The translations under genes were made by a program, and so were the position numbers. Shown here in pieces: positions 25,521 through 35,043 of a stretch of DNA of 64,000 nucleotides (position 1 is its first letter; the number at the start of each line of letters is the position of its first letter). The notes below the pieces were generated by a model. It ran no database searches and had not been told where the DNA came from. It worked only from the letters and a program-made list of their open reading frames with translations. The DNA is from Diplosphaera chodatii. Taxonomy: Eukaryota > Chlorophyta > Trebouxiophyceae > Prasiolales > Stichococcaceae. The stretch covers positions 1,550,001 to 1,614,000 of the forward strand of contig JAALGY010000017.1 of the NCBI GenBank assembly GCA_032358165.1, written 5' to 3'.

Positions 25521-27632
25521 AGCGGCAACAGTGGTGGCGGTGGCTGGGGCCCCTTCGGCTGGGGAAAGCGGGACAAGAAGTCAAAAGTCCAGCCAGTGAC
25601 ACTGACGCTCGTGTCGTTCGCAGTGTCCAGAAAGGCATATGCAAGGGTAAGCCGTTGTTCTAGTAATGGCCTAGATCCTTTAGCATGATCACATGAACAT
25701 GATCAGCTACTTGAACTGTATGCCAGGTTGCTGACTAGGGCTGCGACTGTCGCAGATATGCTCCAGGTTCTGCAGGGAGTATGAGGAGAAGACAGGCGTG
25801 CCAGTTGGCTTTCGCTTGTCCTTTGGCGGGTCTGGCACGCAGGTCAGTGCATCTCTGCTTCCTGTCGCATGCCAACGCAGCTGGCATGATGCCGGAGACA
25901 GGCCTGCAGGCTCTTACCTGATCAATGGAGCAATCTATGCAGGCACGGGCAGTCATCGATGGCTTGCCGGCAGACATCGCAGCGCTGGCATTGCCCCTGG
26001 ACATCATGAAGATTGCGGACGCTGGGCTGATGCGCCAGGTGTGTGGGGCAGAGCATGTGCGCATGTTTCACGCGCCTGCGAAGGGGTGTTACAATAAATG
26101 GCAGCCTTGTGCACTAAGTGCTGCAGCAATGAGCAACGATGCTGTGTCAATGAGCAGGACTGGCGGAAGGCAGCACCCAACAACGCTGTGCTTGCCACAT
26201 CCGTGGTCGCGATGGTGGTGCGGCAGGGCAACCCAAAGGGCATCCGCGACTGGGACGACTTGACGAGGTGTGCACTGCCCACACCGCGAGCCTTCCGAGG
26301 GCTTGCTTGTCCGCACAGTGTCATTGTCATTGCCAACTGTTCACATCCCTGCAGGGATGACGTTGAAACCATCACAGCCAACCCGAAGACAGCGGGAGTG
26401 GCGCGGTGGAACTTTTTGGCACTGTGGGGCCACCGCATGCGCAAGGGCGATGCCGCTGCCCAAGACTATGTCACCAAGGTTAGCAGTCTACTCACGTTGC
26501 CTGCATGCTCGAAATGTGGTTGAGGCACCATGTGCATATCATTGCATGTTCACTGCGTCGCTCTGAGGCATTGTAGCAGCATATGCTGGGGTTGGCACAG
26601 ACACATGACCGTGGCGCAGGTGTTCCAGCACGTGCCCATCCAGCCGCGAGATGCGCGGGAGGCGTCGGACGTCTTCTACAAGCAGAAGACGGGCGATGCG
26701 CTGCTGACGTACGAGAACGAGGTCATCATGACCAACATGAGCCAGGCGCCCGCGCGGCGGCTGCCCTATGTGGTGCCGCAGAACAACGTCTCGGTGCACA
26801 AACAGTGCAGGCGACGGCCCATGCTGCATGTCTGCTTTAACGCTCTGAGGCGTGCATGGAACACAGAGGCACACAAGCACAATGGGCACCTTGCACACGC
26901 ACAACCTAGACCTGTGCCTCACCCGCAAGGTCGAGTTCCCAATCGCGCTCATCGATCGCAACCTAGATAAGCAGCCACCCGAGGCACGCACCGCTGCTGA
27001 GGCCTTCATCCAGTACTGCTTCACGCCCGAGGCGCAGCGCGAATTTGCGAGCTGTGGGTTCAGGTACACCCGGCACCTCACACGGCAGCCGGCGTTGCCG
27101 TGCACCTGCTGCGTCATTTCGAATGTTTTGCATGGCGCAGCACATCGTTCAGATAGGTCCTCTAGTGACATGTGTCAGCACTCACATGGCACACATGTTC
27201 GGTGGGCCTGTCGCAGGCCGGTGCTATCCAATGTGGCGAAGGAGTCGCCGCTGCCGCCCGTCAAGTCCACCTGGACGGTCGAGCAGAAGCTGAAGGGCTG
27301 GGATGCTGCGCAGGCCAAGTTCTTCAAGGTGCCTGCGACTGAATGTTGATGACAAGTGACCACACCCGTGAATGCACATGCCTTTCCTTTCGCGCCGGCA
27401 TGCTGGGTCCGTGCTCAACTGACCGTTGTTACAAAGTTGGTTTGACGATCAGGATGCCTGGCACAGAAAGATCGGCTGTTGACATGAGAGAGGAGCTGTT
27501 GGACGTGACAGCCAGTTTTCCAATGCACAGGACCAGGCCATCCTGGACCAGATACAGCGTAGGGTGGGCGAGGAGCGGCTGCAGCAGCGGGTTGCGGAGC
27601 AGAAGCGCAAGTCCTGGTTCAAGCGCTCATGA
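25209..27632 (+). CDS. Sulfate-binding protein of the chloroplast sulfate permease (start unresolved)
   Basis: Nuclear-encoded homologue of the bacterial/cyanobacterial sulfate ABC transporter binding protein, which in green algae works with SULP/SABC subunits at the chloroplast envelope. Exons: 25209-25646, 25756-25842, 25943-26038, 26158-26267, 26355-26478, 26620 to about 26792, about 26932-27060, about 27237-27327 and about 27520-27632. Motifs: FRLSFGGSGTQ, ARAVIDGLPADIAALALPLD, NPKGIRDWDDL, NPKTAGVARWNFLALWG, REASDVFYKQKTGDALLTYE and PYVVPQNNV, all typical of SbpA. The first resolved exon carries an Ala/Ser-rich leader-like stretch and a Gly run encoded by ten GGC units. The C-terminus is a Gln/Arg-rich helix ending SWFKRS, stop 27630-27632. 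The start lies upstream of 25209. The 3' half is duplicated just downstream. Confidence 0.88.
25491..25520 (+). repeat. (GGC)10 trinucleotide repeat coding polyglycine
   Basis: Ten uninterrupted GGC units inside the sulfate-binding protein exon, flanked by further Gly codons. It encodes a flexible linker between the leader-like region and the binding domain. Confidence 0.9.
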
Positions 27633-28085
27633 TGTTTTGCAACGGGACGGAGGCTTGGCAGCAGGCATAGGCTGCTAGTTGCTGTACTGCTGTTAGGCTA
27701 TACTGATGTTGCCCTTACATACACATACAGCTACAGAGATACAGCGTGACAAAGAGGCCCGAGGCAACAGACAACCACCCGAACCTGACAGACCCCATTG
27801 ATACAGCCAAGCTCATGCATGACGGTGAGCCAATCTAGCAACTGCTAGGCTCAGGAACAAACCTTGGCAAAATCCCCAAACCAAAATCACGAATGTCTGA
27901 ATACTACGGTTAGTCGCTGACTGTTGTCACAGCCCCTGAGACTCTGCTGCTATTAGCGGCGCTTCAAGGTCACTGCACGAACATAATACCTACAGCTGAG
28001 TAACCAGCGACAATATGCCTCGAGGCCATGCAAGCATTGATGGCGCATTACGCACATGCTGCACCGGTTCTACACCAGATAGTCA
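26216..28085 (+). repeat. Tandem duplication, unit 1
   Basis: Direct repeat of about 1,870 bases, covering the last part of exon 4 through the stop of the sulfate-binding gene plus about 450 bases of 3' flank. The matching unit starts immediately after it at 28086. Confidence 0.93.
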
Positions 28086-29502
28086 TGGTGCGGCAGGGCA
28101 ACCCAAAGGGCATCCGCGACTGGGACGACTTGACGAGGTGTGCACTGCCCACACCGCGAGCCTTCCGAGGGCTTGCTTGTCCGCACAGTGTCATTGTCAT
28201 TGCCAACTGTTCACATCCCTGCAGGGATGACGTTGAAACCATCACAGCCAACCCGAAGACAGCGGGAGTGGCGCGGTGGAACTTTTTGGCACTGTGGGGC
28301 CACCGCATGCGCAAGGGCGATGCCGCTGCCCAAGACTATGTCACCAAGGTTAGCAGTCTACTCACGTTGCCTGCATGCTCGAAATGTGGTTGAGGCACCA
28401 TGTGCATATCATTGCATGTTCACTGCGTCGCTCTGAGGCATTGTAGCAGCATATGCTGGGGTTGGCACAGACACATGACCGTGGCGCAGGTGTTCCAGCA
28501 CGTGCCCATCCAGCCGCGAGATGCGCGGGAGGCGTCGGACGTCTTCTACAAGCAGAAGACGGGCGATGCGCTGCTGACGTACGAGAACGAGGTCATCATG
28601 ACCAACATGAGCCAGGCGCCCGCGCGGCGGCTGCCCTATGTGGTGCCGCAGAACAACGTCTCGGTGCACAAACAGTGCAGGCGACGGCCCATGCTGCATG
28701 TCTGCTTTAACGCTCTGAGGCGTGCATGGAACACAGAGGCACACAAGCACAATGGGCACCTTGCACACGCACAACCTAGACCTGTGCCTCACCCGCAAGG
28801 TCGAGTTCCCAATCGCGCTCATCGATCGCAACCTAGATAAGCAGCCACCCGAGGCACGCACCGCTGCTGAGGCCTTCATCCAGTACTGCTTCACGCCCGA
28901 GGCGCAGCGCGAATTTGCGAGCTGTGGGTTCAGGTACACCCGGCACCTCACACGGCAGCCGGCGTTGCCGTGCACCTGCTGCGTCATTTCGAATGTTTTG
29001 CATGGCGCAGCACATCGTTCAGATAGGTCCTCTAGTGACATGTGTCAGCACTCACATGGCACACATGTTCGGTGGGCCTGTCGCAGGCCGGTGCTATCCA
29101 ATGTGGCGAAGGAGTCGCCGCTGCCGCCCGTCAAGTCCACCTGGACGGTGGAGCAGAAGCTGAAGGGCTGGGATGCTGCGCAGGCCAAGTTCTTCAAGGT
29201 GCCTGCGGCTGGATGTCGATAACAAGCGATCAGACCCGTGAATGCACATGCCTTTCCTTTCGCGCCGGCATGCTGTGTCCGTGCTCAACTGACCGTCATT
29301 ACAAAGTTGGTTTGACGATCAGGATCCCTGGCACAGAAAGATCGGCTGCTGACATGAGAGACGAGCTGTTGAACGTAACAGCCAGTTTTCCAATGCACAG
29401 GACCAGGCCATCCTGGACCAGATTCAGCGTAGGGTGGGCGAGGAGCGGCTGCAGCAGCGGGTTGCGGAGCAGAAGCGCAAGTCCTGGTTCAAGCGCTCAT
29501 GA
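28086..29502 (+). pseudogene. 5'-truncated copy of the sulfate-binding protein gene
   Basis: Retains the exon-4 tail (VRQGNPKGIRDWDDL), all downstream exons and introns, and the same stop (29500-29502), but lacks the exons for the N-terminal lobe of the binding domain (before about NPKGI), the leader and the promoter. The protein-coding parts are almost identical to the parent, with no internal stop introduced, so the event is recent. It is unlikely to make a functional binding protein alone. It could supply alternative 3' exons to transcripts reading through from the parent gene. Confidence 0.85.
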
Positions 29503-29961
29503 TGTTTTGCAACAGGACGGAGGCTTGGCAGCAAGCATTGGCTGCTAGCTGCTCCACTGCCTGTAGGCTATACTGATGTTGCCTGCCTGCCCTTACATAC
29601 AAATACAGCTACAGAGATACAGCGTGACAAAGAGGCCCGAGGCAACAGACAACCACCCGAACCTGACAGACCCCACTGATACAGCCAAGCTCATGCATGA
29701 CGGTGAGCCAATCTAGCAACTGATAGGCTCAGGAACAAACCTTGGCAAAATCCCCAAACCAAAATCACGAATGTCTGAAAACTACGGTTAGTCGCTGACT
29801 GTTGTCACAGCCCCTGAGACTCTGCTGCTATCAGCGGCGCTTCAAGGTCACTGCACGAATGTAATACCTACAGCTGAGTAACCAGCGACAATATGCCTCG
29901 AGGCCATGCAAGCATTGATGGCGCATTACGCACATGCTGCACCGGTTCTACACCAGATAGT
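28086..29961 (+). repeat. Tandem duplication, unit 2
   Basis: Second copy of the unit above. I see no mismatch over roughly the first 1,060 bases, then scattered substitutions and a net 8-base insertion (a GCCTGCCT-type expansion near 29581). The unit ends where the SWEET gene 3' region begins. Confidence 0.93.
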
Positions 29962-29982
29962 GATGCGGACGGATATGACATG

Positions 29983-31230
29983 TCACCTCTTCTTTGGTCG
30001 GAAGGCGATGTACAGGATTACTTGCACGACTCCCAGGATGGCACCCACTCCGTTGGGCACCCAGATGAATGGATTGTCAATTGCAAACCCATATGCCACC
30101 CACAGAGCACCTGCACAGACATGGCAGCAGCACTTGATCAAGCCAATCAGAGCATGCTGTACCTGCAGTGCGAACAACTCTTCAGGCAATTGCTAACCGT
30201 TCAATATCGTCATGATGGCCATGCCGAGGTGGATGGGGGCGCTGGAGCGCGTCTGGAAGACCTTCAACAGAGCGCTGAGGGGCGAAGCATAGAAGATGAG
30301 CAGGATGCCATTTGCGGCAAAGCCCCTGCTCAGCCAGCGACAGTGGTCAGTCCCTCCGCACATGTCGAGTGGACTGCGGTGCAGAGCGCATCAGTTGAGC
30401 AGGGCTGTTCACCACAGCAGCTTCAGGTGGTGGTGGAGCAGCCAGCCCTCTGCGCCTAGAAACCCCACCACCTCCAGCAGCACCGCCGACAGCAGGATCA
30501 TCATCATGATCAGGTGTGCCGTCTGCGCGGTGCAGGAGTCCAACACCTCATTCACTTCACTTAGGGGGCGGTGGCATGATACCATTCTGCCAGGGTATCA
30601 GCAAGCAGTGCCGGGATGGGACTGCTTATGGTGTAGTATTGCTGGTCAACTGAGGCAGATATGCATGAGCAAGTTTCGCACCTTCGGGTCTGCCAGCCGT
30701 AGTGAAATCATCGTCATCCACAAGCCCACAATGACGCCTGCGGGATGGAAAAGGTTGCCGTGAGGAGCGTTGCACATCTGCATAAGATACACTGAATGCC
30801 ACACGCTGGATGTGTGTTCTGTTTGTATGCCAACCTGGTGCATTGGCCAGGAACACATAGGGGTCCTTGACCACGATTGCATAGCTGACCCATCCGCCGC
30901 AATTGCAAGCCACCAGTGGGAACGGAATGACATTGAGGTCCTGTGACATCAGCAAAGTCCACGTTTGATCATGTATATACTCTTGTCGGCTGACGATTTG
31001 CGATCCGTGGGCACCGTGTCAGCCATATACGTATAAATGTATACTGTGAACGTGCTAATGCCATTCTGCCAAACATGAGCACAGCGGCAGTTCAAACTCA
31101 AACTCACCCTGAGCGTGCCGTCCTTCTGCGCCTGCAGGGCGGCGCCAAGGGGACTGAAGAACAACAGGATGGCTGTCACGACGCCGAGAGCTGGAGCCAC
31201 GGCGGTGAGAAAGAGGGCAAAGTCCACCAT
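29983..31230 (-). CDS. SWEET-family bidirectional sugar transporter
   Basis: Seven-helix (MtN3/saliva) uniporter for mono- or disaccharides. Six exons with consistent phases: 31230-31108, 30940-30835, 30737-30682, 30522-30413, 30325-30198, 30110-29983; 651 nt, 216 aa, short but typical for algae. First MtN3 repeat: VAPALGVVTAILLFFSPL, VIPFPLVACNCGGWVSYA and KDPYVFLANAPG. Second repeat: NGILLIFYASPLSALLKV, TILNGALWVAYGFA, NPFIWVPNGVGAILGVVQ, ending in a basic tail (RPKKR). The ATG at 31230 opens helix 1; an upstream in-frame Met exists but adds a long non-family extension. Subcellular site (plasma, tonoplast or plastid membrane) cannot be told. Confidence 0.92.
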
Positions 31231-32506
31231 GGCTGCAGCGTTGCTCAACTCAGCAGCAGACCTGCCCCGCCCAACCGACCAGCTGCCCACATGCACCGCA
31301 GCAAAGCTCAGCAACCGGAGCCCGTTGGATCGATAAGATGCATTTGACGTTTCTTATCCAGTATTACTAGCATCCTCTGCGCAATTGTTCGGTATATAAG
31401 CTCTAAGTAGATGTGAACAGGCGATCACATGACCTACTGGCCAAATCGCGCAGGACGCGTTCAATTTGACGCCTGACAGCGGATCGAGTTATTTTACGAT
31501 GCTTCATCTATGAGCAGATATGCTAACAGCACACAAGGACATGACGCGGATCGCGCGTTGGCACTCGCTGGCAGCCTCGGCTGCTACAGGGCAGTTCGAA
31601 ACACACATTAGTTTGACCCCCCCCAGGGGGGTCACATTTGTAAGGATGGTTGCGCGTACCGAACAAAGCCCTAGAGGGTTGCCGACGTGATGTCGAATAG
31701 GTGCCCTGCCGATGGCAAGGAGTGTCAACCGGCTAACGGCCGCGCGGAACGAGCTTCTCATAGGTGTATGCAGATGCTACCAGGCCGTGGCGTACTGAGG
31801 AATGTTACCTAGGCCACGGGCCGCGTCGAATTCCGCCGTAAAGTCACTCGGGGTTAAAAGTTATAAACTACACGCAAATAAGCTACTCGCCAAAGTTTAC
31901 GGTCTGCAGTATGTCATCCGCTGCGGCCTTCTTGGACCGGATCTAGGCAGTGCAAGCCGACTCTGTTGACCTTCATTTCGCTGTTATCGGTCGCTGCTGC
32001 GTTGATAGCGTATAACAGACGGCGGCGGTGCTGGCCCTGTCGGAGATACAGAATGATGCCGATGTAGGTTTAACCTGATCGAACTCTGAGTTCGTAGTCT
32101 TGGCTGGCATCGAACAAACTTTATGCTGTTGTGCAATCAATCACTGGCTTCCCCACCAAGCGACCAAGGACTGCAATAAAGGGGGTCAAATTCGCGTTTC
32201 GCTTTGCGAACGCCCCTTGTTTGCTCATTTGCTCTGCCCTCTGTGTGCTTATGCATTAGCGATAAACTTCTGTCAGACCCGCTGATACACGCATATAGCA
32301 CCTGGAACTGCTGAACTCAAGCGAACGTAGCGGCCTGCAAGCACTTGCGACAGTTGCCTGTTTCAGTCAGCGCGCGCCACCCCAACCTGAAACCCCAGCT
32401 GAGCTGCAAGCAGTTCTCTGCACCTGCAGCACAGGGTAGAATTCATGTTGTTGCTGTGAGATGCTGGTCTGCAACTGCTAGCGAGTGATGGAAGCCATCT
32501 AGCAAG
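31231..32506. other. Gene-free, AT-richer intergenic block
   Basis: About 1.3 kb between the divergent SWEET (-) and UBA-protein (+) genes. Base composition is visibly less GC-rich than the flanks, and the Gln/Ala-type codon texture of neighbouring exons is absent. It holds a TATA-like TATATAAG at about 31392 and short inverted sequences, but no supportable gene. Confidence 0.6.
31615..31633. repeat. Perfect GC hairpin
   Basis: GACCCCCC and GGGGGGTC form an 8-bp perfect stem around a 3-base CCA spacer. An inverted match to its flank (GGGGGTCAAA) occurs near 32180. Confidence 0.6.
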
Positions 32507-33443
32507 ATGTATGCAGACTCCCGGGCGGGCGCGGGGCCACCTGCTGCGTCTGACCGGCCGTTCTACCCTGTGATTGGTCAGCAGCAGCAGCACTTGAACA
32601 GTCGGCCAGCACCGCCACCGCAGCCGCGCCAGGCTCCTCCAGCACCTCCTCCCCCGCCAGATGGAGGCAGCGGCCTGCAGAACCCGCTGTTGCGGGTCCA
32701 GATAGCCGAGGCATATCGCACGATGCCACCTGTGAGTACTGGGAATCATCGAAGTGCTGGGAATCCTGCTTCATTGCGCCGCGGCGAGAGAATAGTTCGG
32801 CAGGTATGGACAACCATGACTTACGCCACAACATGCGATGATGCAGGTGCTGCTGCGCCCAGGGCTGGACCAGATCACACGCACGCAGGCCAGCTTCGAT
32901 TTCGAGCTGGAGCGCCGGGTCCTGTCGGAGAGCGCCAATGGGCAGGGTGCTGCAGCAGCGCATGCAGCGCCACAAGTGGTGGACGACCCCTTCCAGCTGG
33001 TGCTGGAGCGCTACATGCAGATGGGCTACGAGGTTCGCGCTGTCGGTGGTGCATGTGTTTTGCGTCCTGTGGCCGCTGCTCTGCAGCAGGAGCTCAGGTG
33101 TGCGGCGACCATTCTGCCGTGTATAAGTTACTAATGTTGTGTGATGCAGCGAGAGGAGGTGGCCATGGCACTAGCGGCACATGACGGTCAAGAAGAGCAG
33201 GGCCAGGTGCTATCTGTGGCAATGGTATGCAGTGTGCATGTTTCATCCGTTCTCAAGTGCTTGGCTGTCACGTGAGCGGGACCGAGTTTGTGTGTAATGT
33301 GACAGGTCATCGAGTTCTGCCGGCAGTACAGACAGCTGAAGAGCATGGGGTTTGCGGCGCCTCTGGTTGCTGGTGCTCTGATGAGGCATCGAGATGACCT
33401 GGCTGCTGCCACCGAGTCGTGCCTGTCAGCTCAAGGGGCGTGA
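32507..33443 (+). CDS. Tandem-UBA protein, possible ESCRT-I UBAP1-like
   Basis: Four exons, phases consistent: 32507-32731, 32847-33032, 33150-33206, 33306-33443; 606 nt, 201 aa. The N-terminal 70 residues are Pro/Gln-rich and disordered. The C-terminal half has two adjacent ubiquitin-associated-type helices: RYMQMGYEREEVAMALAAH and then YRQLKSMGFAAPLVAGALM, each with the MGY/MGF loop and a downstream Ala-Leu helix. The compact double-UBA layout resembles the SOUBA module of UBAP1, which binds ubiquitin in ESCRT-I. That identification is inference; the UBA pattern itself is seen. Start ATG 32507 opens the long frame. Confidence 0.75.
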
Positions 33444-33651
33444 GGCAGCGTTTGCATAGTCCCTTACATGGTGCTGCGCTGGCAAGCATAGAACAATGCG
33501 GCAACAACCAGCTGTACACTGCTCGTTGTGCAATGGAGGGTGTGCAGATACTATTGAGATCGCCGCAGCTCTCCACTGCAACATCACTTGGCACCCTCGA
33601 CGTTGGCCAGCGACGATCTTGCTGAGCCAGGCACCAGAAGCTGTATGCAGG

Positions 33652-34510
33652 TCATCCACAGCAGACCTCCTGGCCATCACTGGACATCAGCAGCTCAACG
33701 GCCTTGTTCGCCACCTGCGCAGCGCAGACGACTGTACACACTGGCATTCTCACTGATCGTGCATGTGCAGAAAGGGCAGGGGTGTGTATAGTACCTCAAA
33801 ATTTCCAGTGAAGGTGTCATGGAAGTCGAATGCCTCAAGGTCGCTCGCAATGCTCAAGAGAATTGCTCCGATGTCATTCTCCCCTCTGGACCGCACTGCA
33901 CGGTATGCCTGCACACAAAGTCCGCCCGCAAACGCAGCAGTGAACCTCAGCGGCTGGCTGGCTGACGATGCTCTAACAACTCACAAGCTAGTAACACGTC
34001 GCTCACCTTGGCGACGGCAACACCCAGGTCACGATGATTTTCCTGCACTTGCCACTCATCGTCCTGCCACGCCTACGCTCCAGACCCATGCTCCATGTCA
34101 CATGTACATCCAACGTGCGTCGTGCGACCTGCCATGCTGGTCCACAGCAGCTCATGCCTGGATCGTGTCTGAAAGCCACTGTGCTTCAGCTGCCAGCTGC
34201 TGGTCGTCGCCAACGGGAGGTAGCGCTGGCGCAGCGATGTTTCCTGCATCCTGTACCGGCAGGGAGATGCAACTCGCAGTCAAGAATACCCAGGGGTTCT
34301 GTGTGCAATGTTCAAGTTACAGCAGTCTAGACTGCAAAGCACCTGCGCTGCCGCTGGAACCCTGCACCAATGCCGCTGCCTATCGGTCGCACCTCTCAGC
34401 TGACATCTGCATCTATGCCGCTTCTGGAGTAAGTGTGAGCGTTTGTAGGCTGCATGCTGTGGCCTGTAACTCCCTTTGGTGTAAGGGCAGCTGGCGGCCA
34501 GCGCAGACAT
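33652..34510 (-). CDS. Small conserved plastid-like protein of unknown function (138 aa)
   Basis: Five exons, phases consistent: 34510-34393, 34243-34158, 34042-34007, 33908-33795, 33714-33652; 417 nt. The first 40 residues (MSALAASCPYTKGS, then Arg/Lys/His-rich and without acidic residues) look like a chloroplast transit peptide. The mature part is acidic and helical: DDQQLAAEAQWLSDTIQ, ENHRDLGVAVAKAYRAVRS, IGAILLSIASDLEAFDF, then FEVANKAVELLM. I recognise this as resembling a small plant/algal family but cannot name it. Intron 2 must start GC (CAG then GCATGA), because the unspliced frame stops at once. Confidence 0.75.
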
Positions 34511-35043
34511 AGCCACCAGCGGTCAGCAAACACACCCAACCCAGATTCCGTCACATTGCAGTAGGACAGCCGCTCATCGCAGCCTGAGACCAGGCTATTA
34601 TGCGAATGCAGTGGTAAATGATGTTATACGGGCACAGGACCTTCCGGGGGTTCACAGGCTGACCCATGTCGAAGAAGAGCTGCCTGCTGTGCTCAGACTG
34701 CATTGCTATCTGACCTCGTGTGCATTGTGCGGCGAAGCTCGCTTCTCGTTGTATGTGTGCACCTCACAGGACATGTCAGCGCCTCTGCGGCCGGATCGTG
34801 AACGGTAAGCAGCTGACACCATTTTGCATTTTTGAATCTCCACTGCAACTTGCCACTGTACTTCCGGCTGTTGGCTCGCGCCTGTACGTCTGTGCTGTGA
34901 CAGCCCTCAGATACGCATACAAACCACCCCATTTGCATGCGACACCTCCAGGTCGTCACTAATGTACACGCTGTGCCGCAGGTTGAACAGTGCCGACTTG
35001 GGACACAAAGCGGAGCAGTGCTTCTGCCACGAGCCTGAGCAGT
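34511..35043. promoter_or_regulatory. Divergent promoter region
   Basis: About 530 bases between the small plastid-like gene (-) and the large locus (+). It must carry both 5' regions. An in-frame ATG at 34990 could extend the downstream protein by 18 residues. Confidence 0.4.

Noticed and set aside
28086..29502. Second sulfate-binding copy as an intact functional gene
   Set aside because: It lacks the leader, the N-terminal lobe exons and any recognisable promoter of its own.
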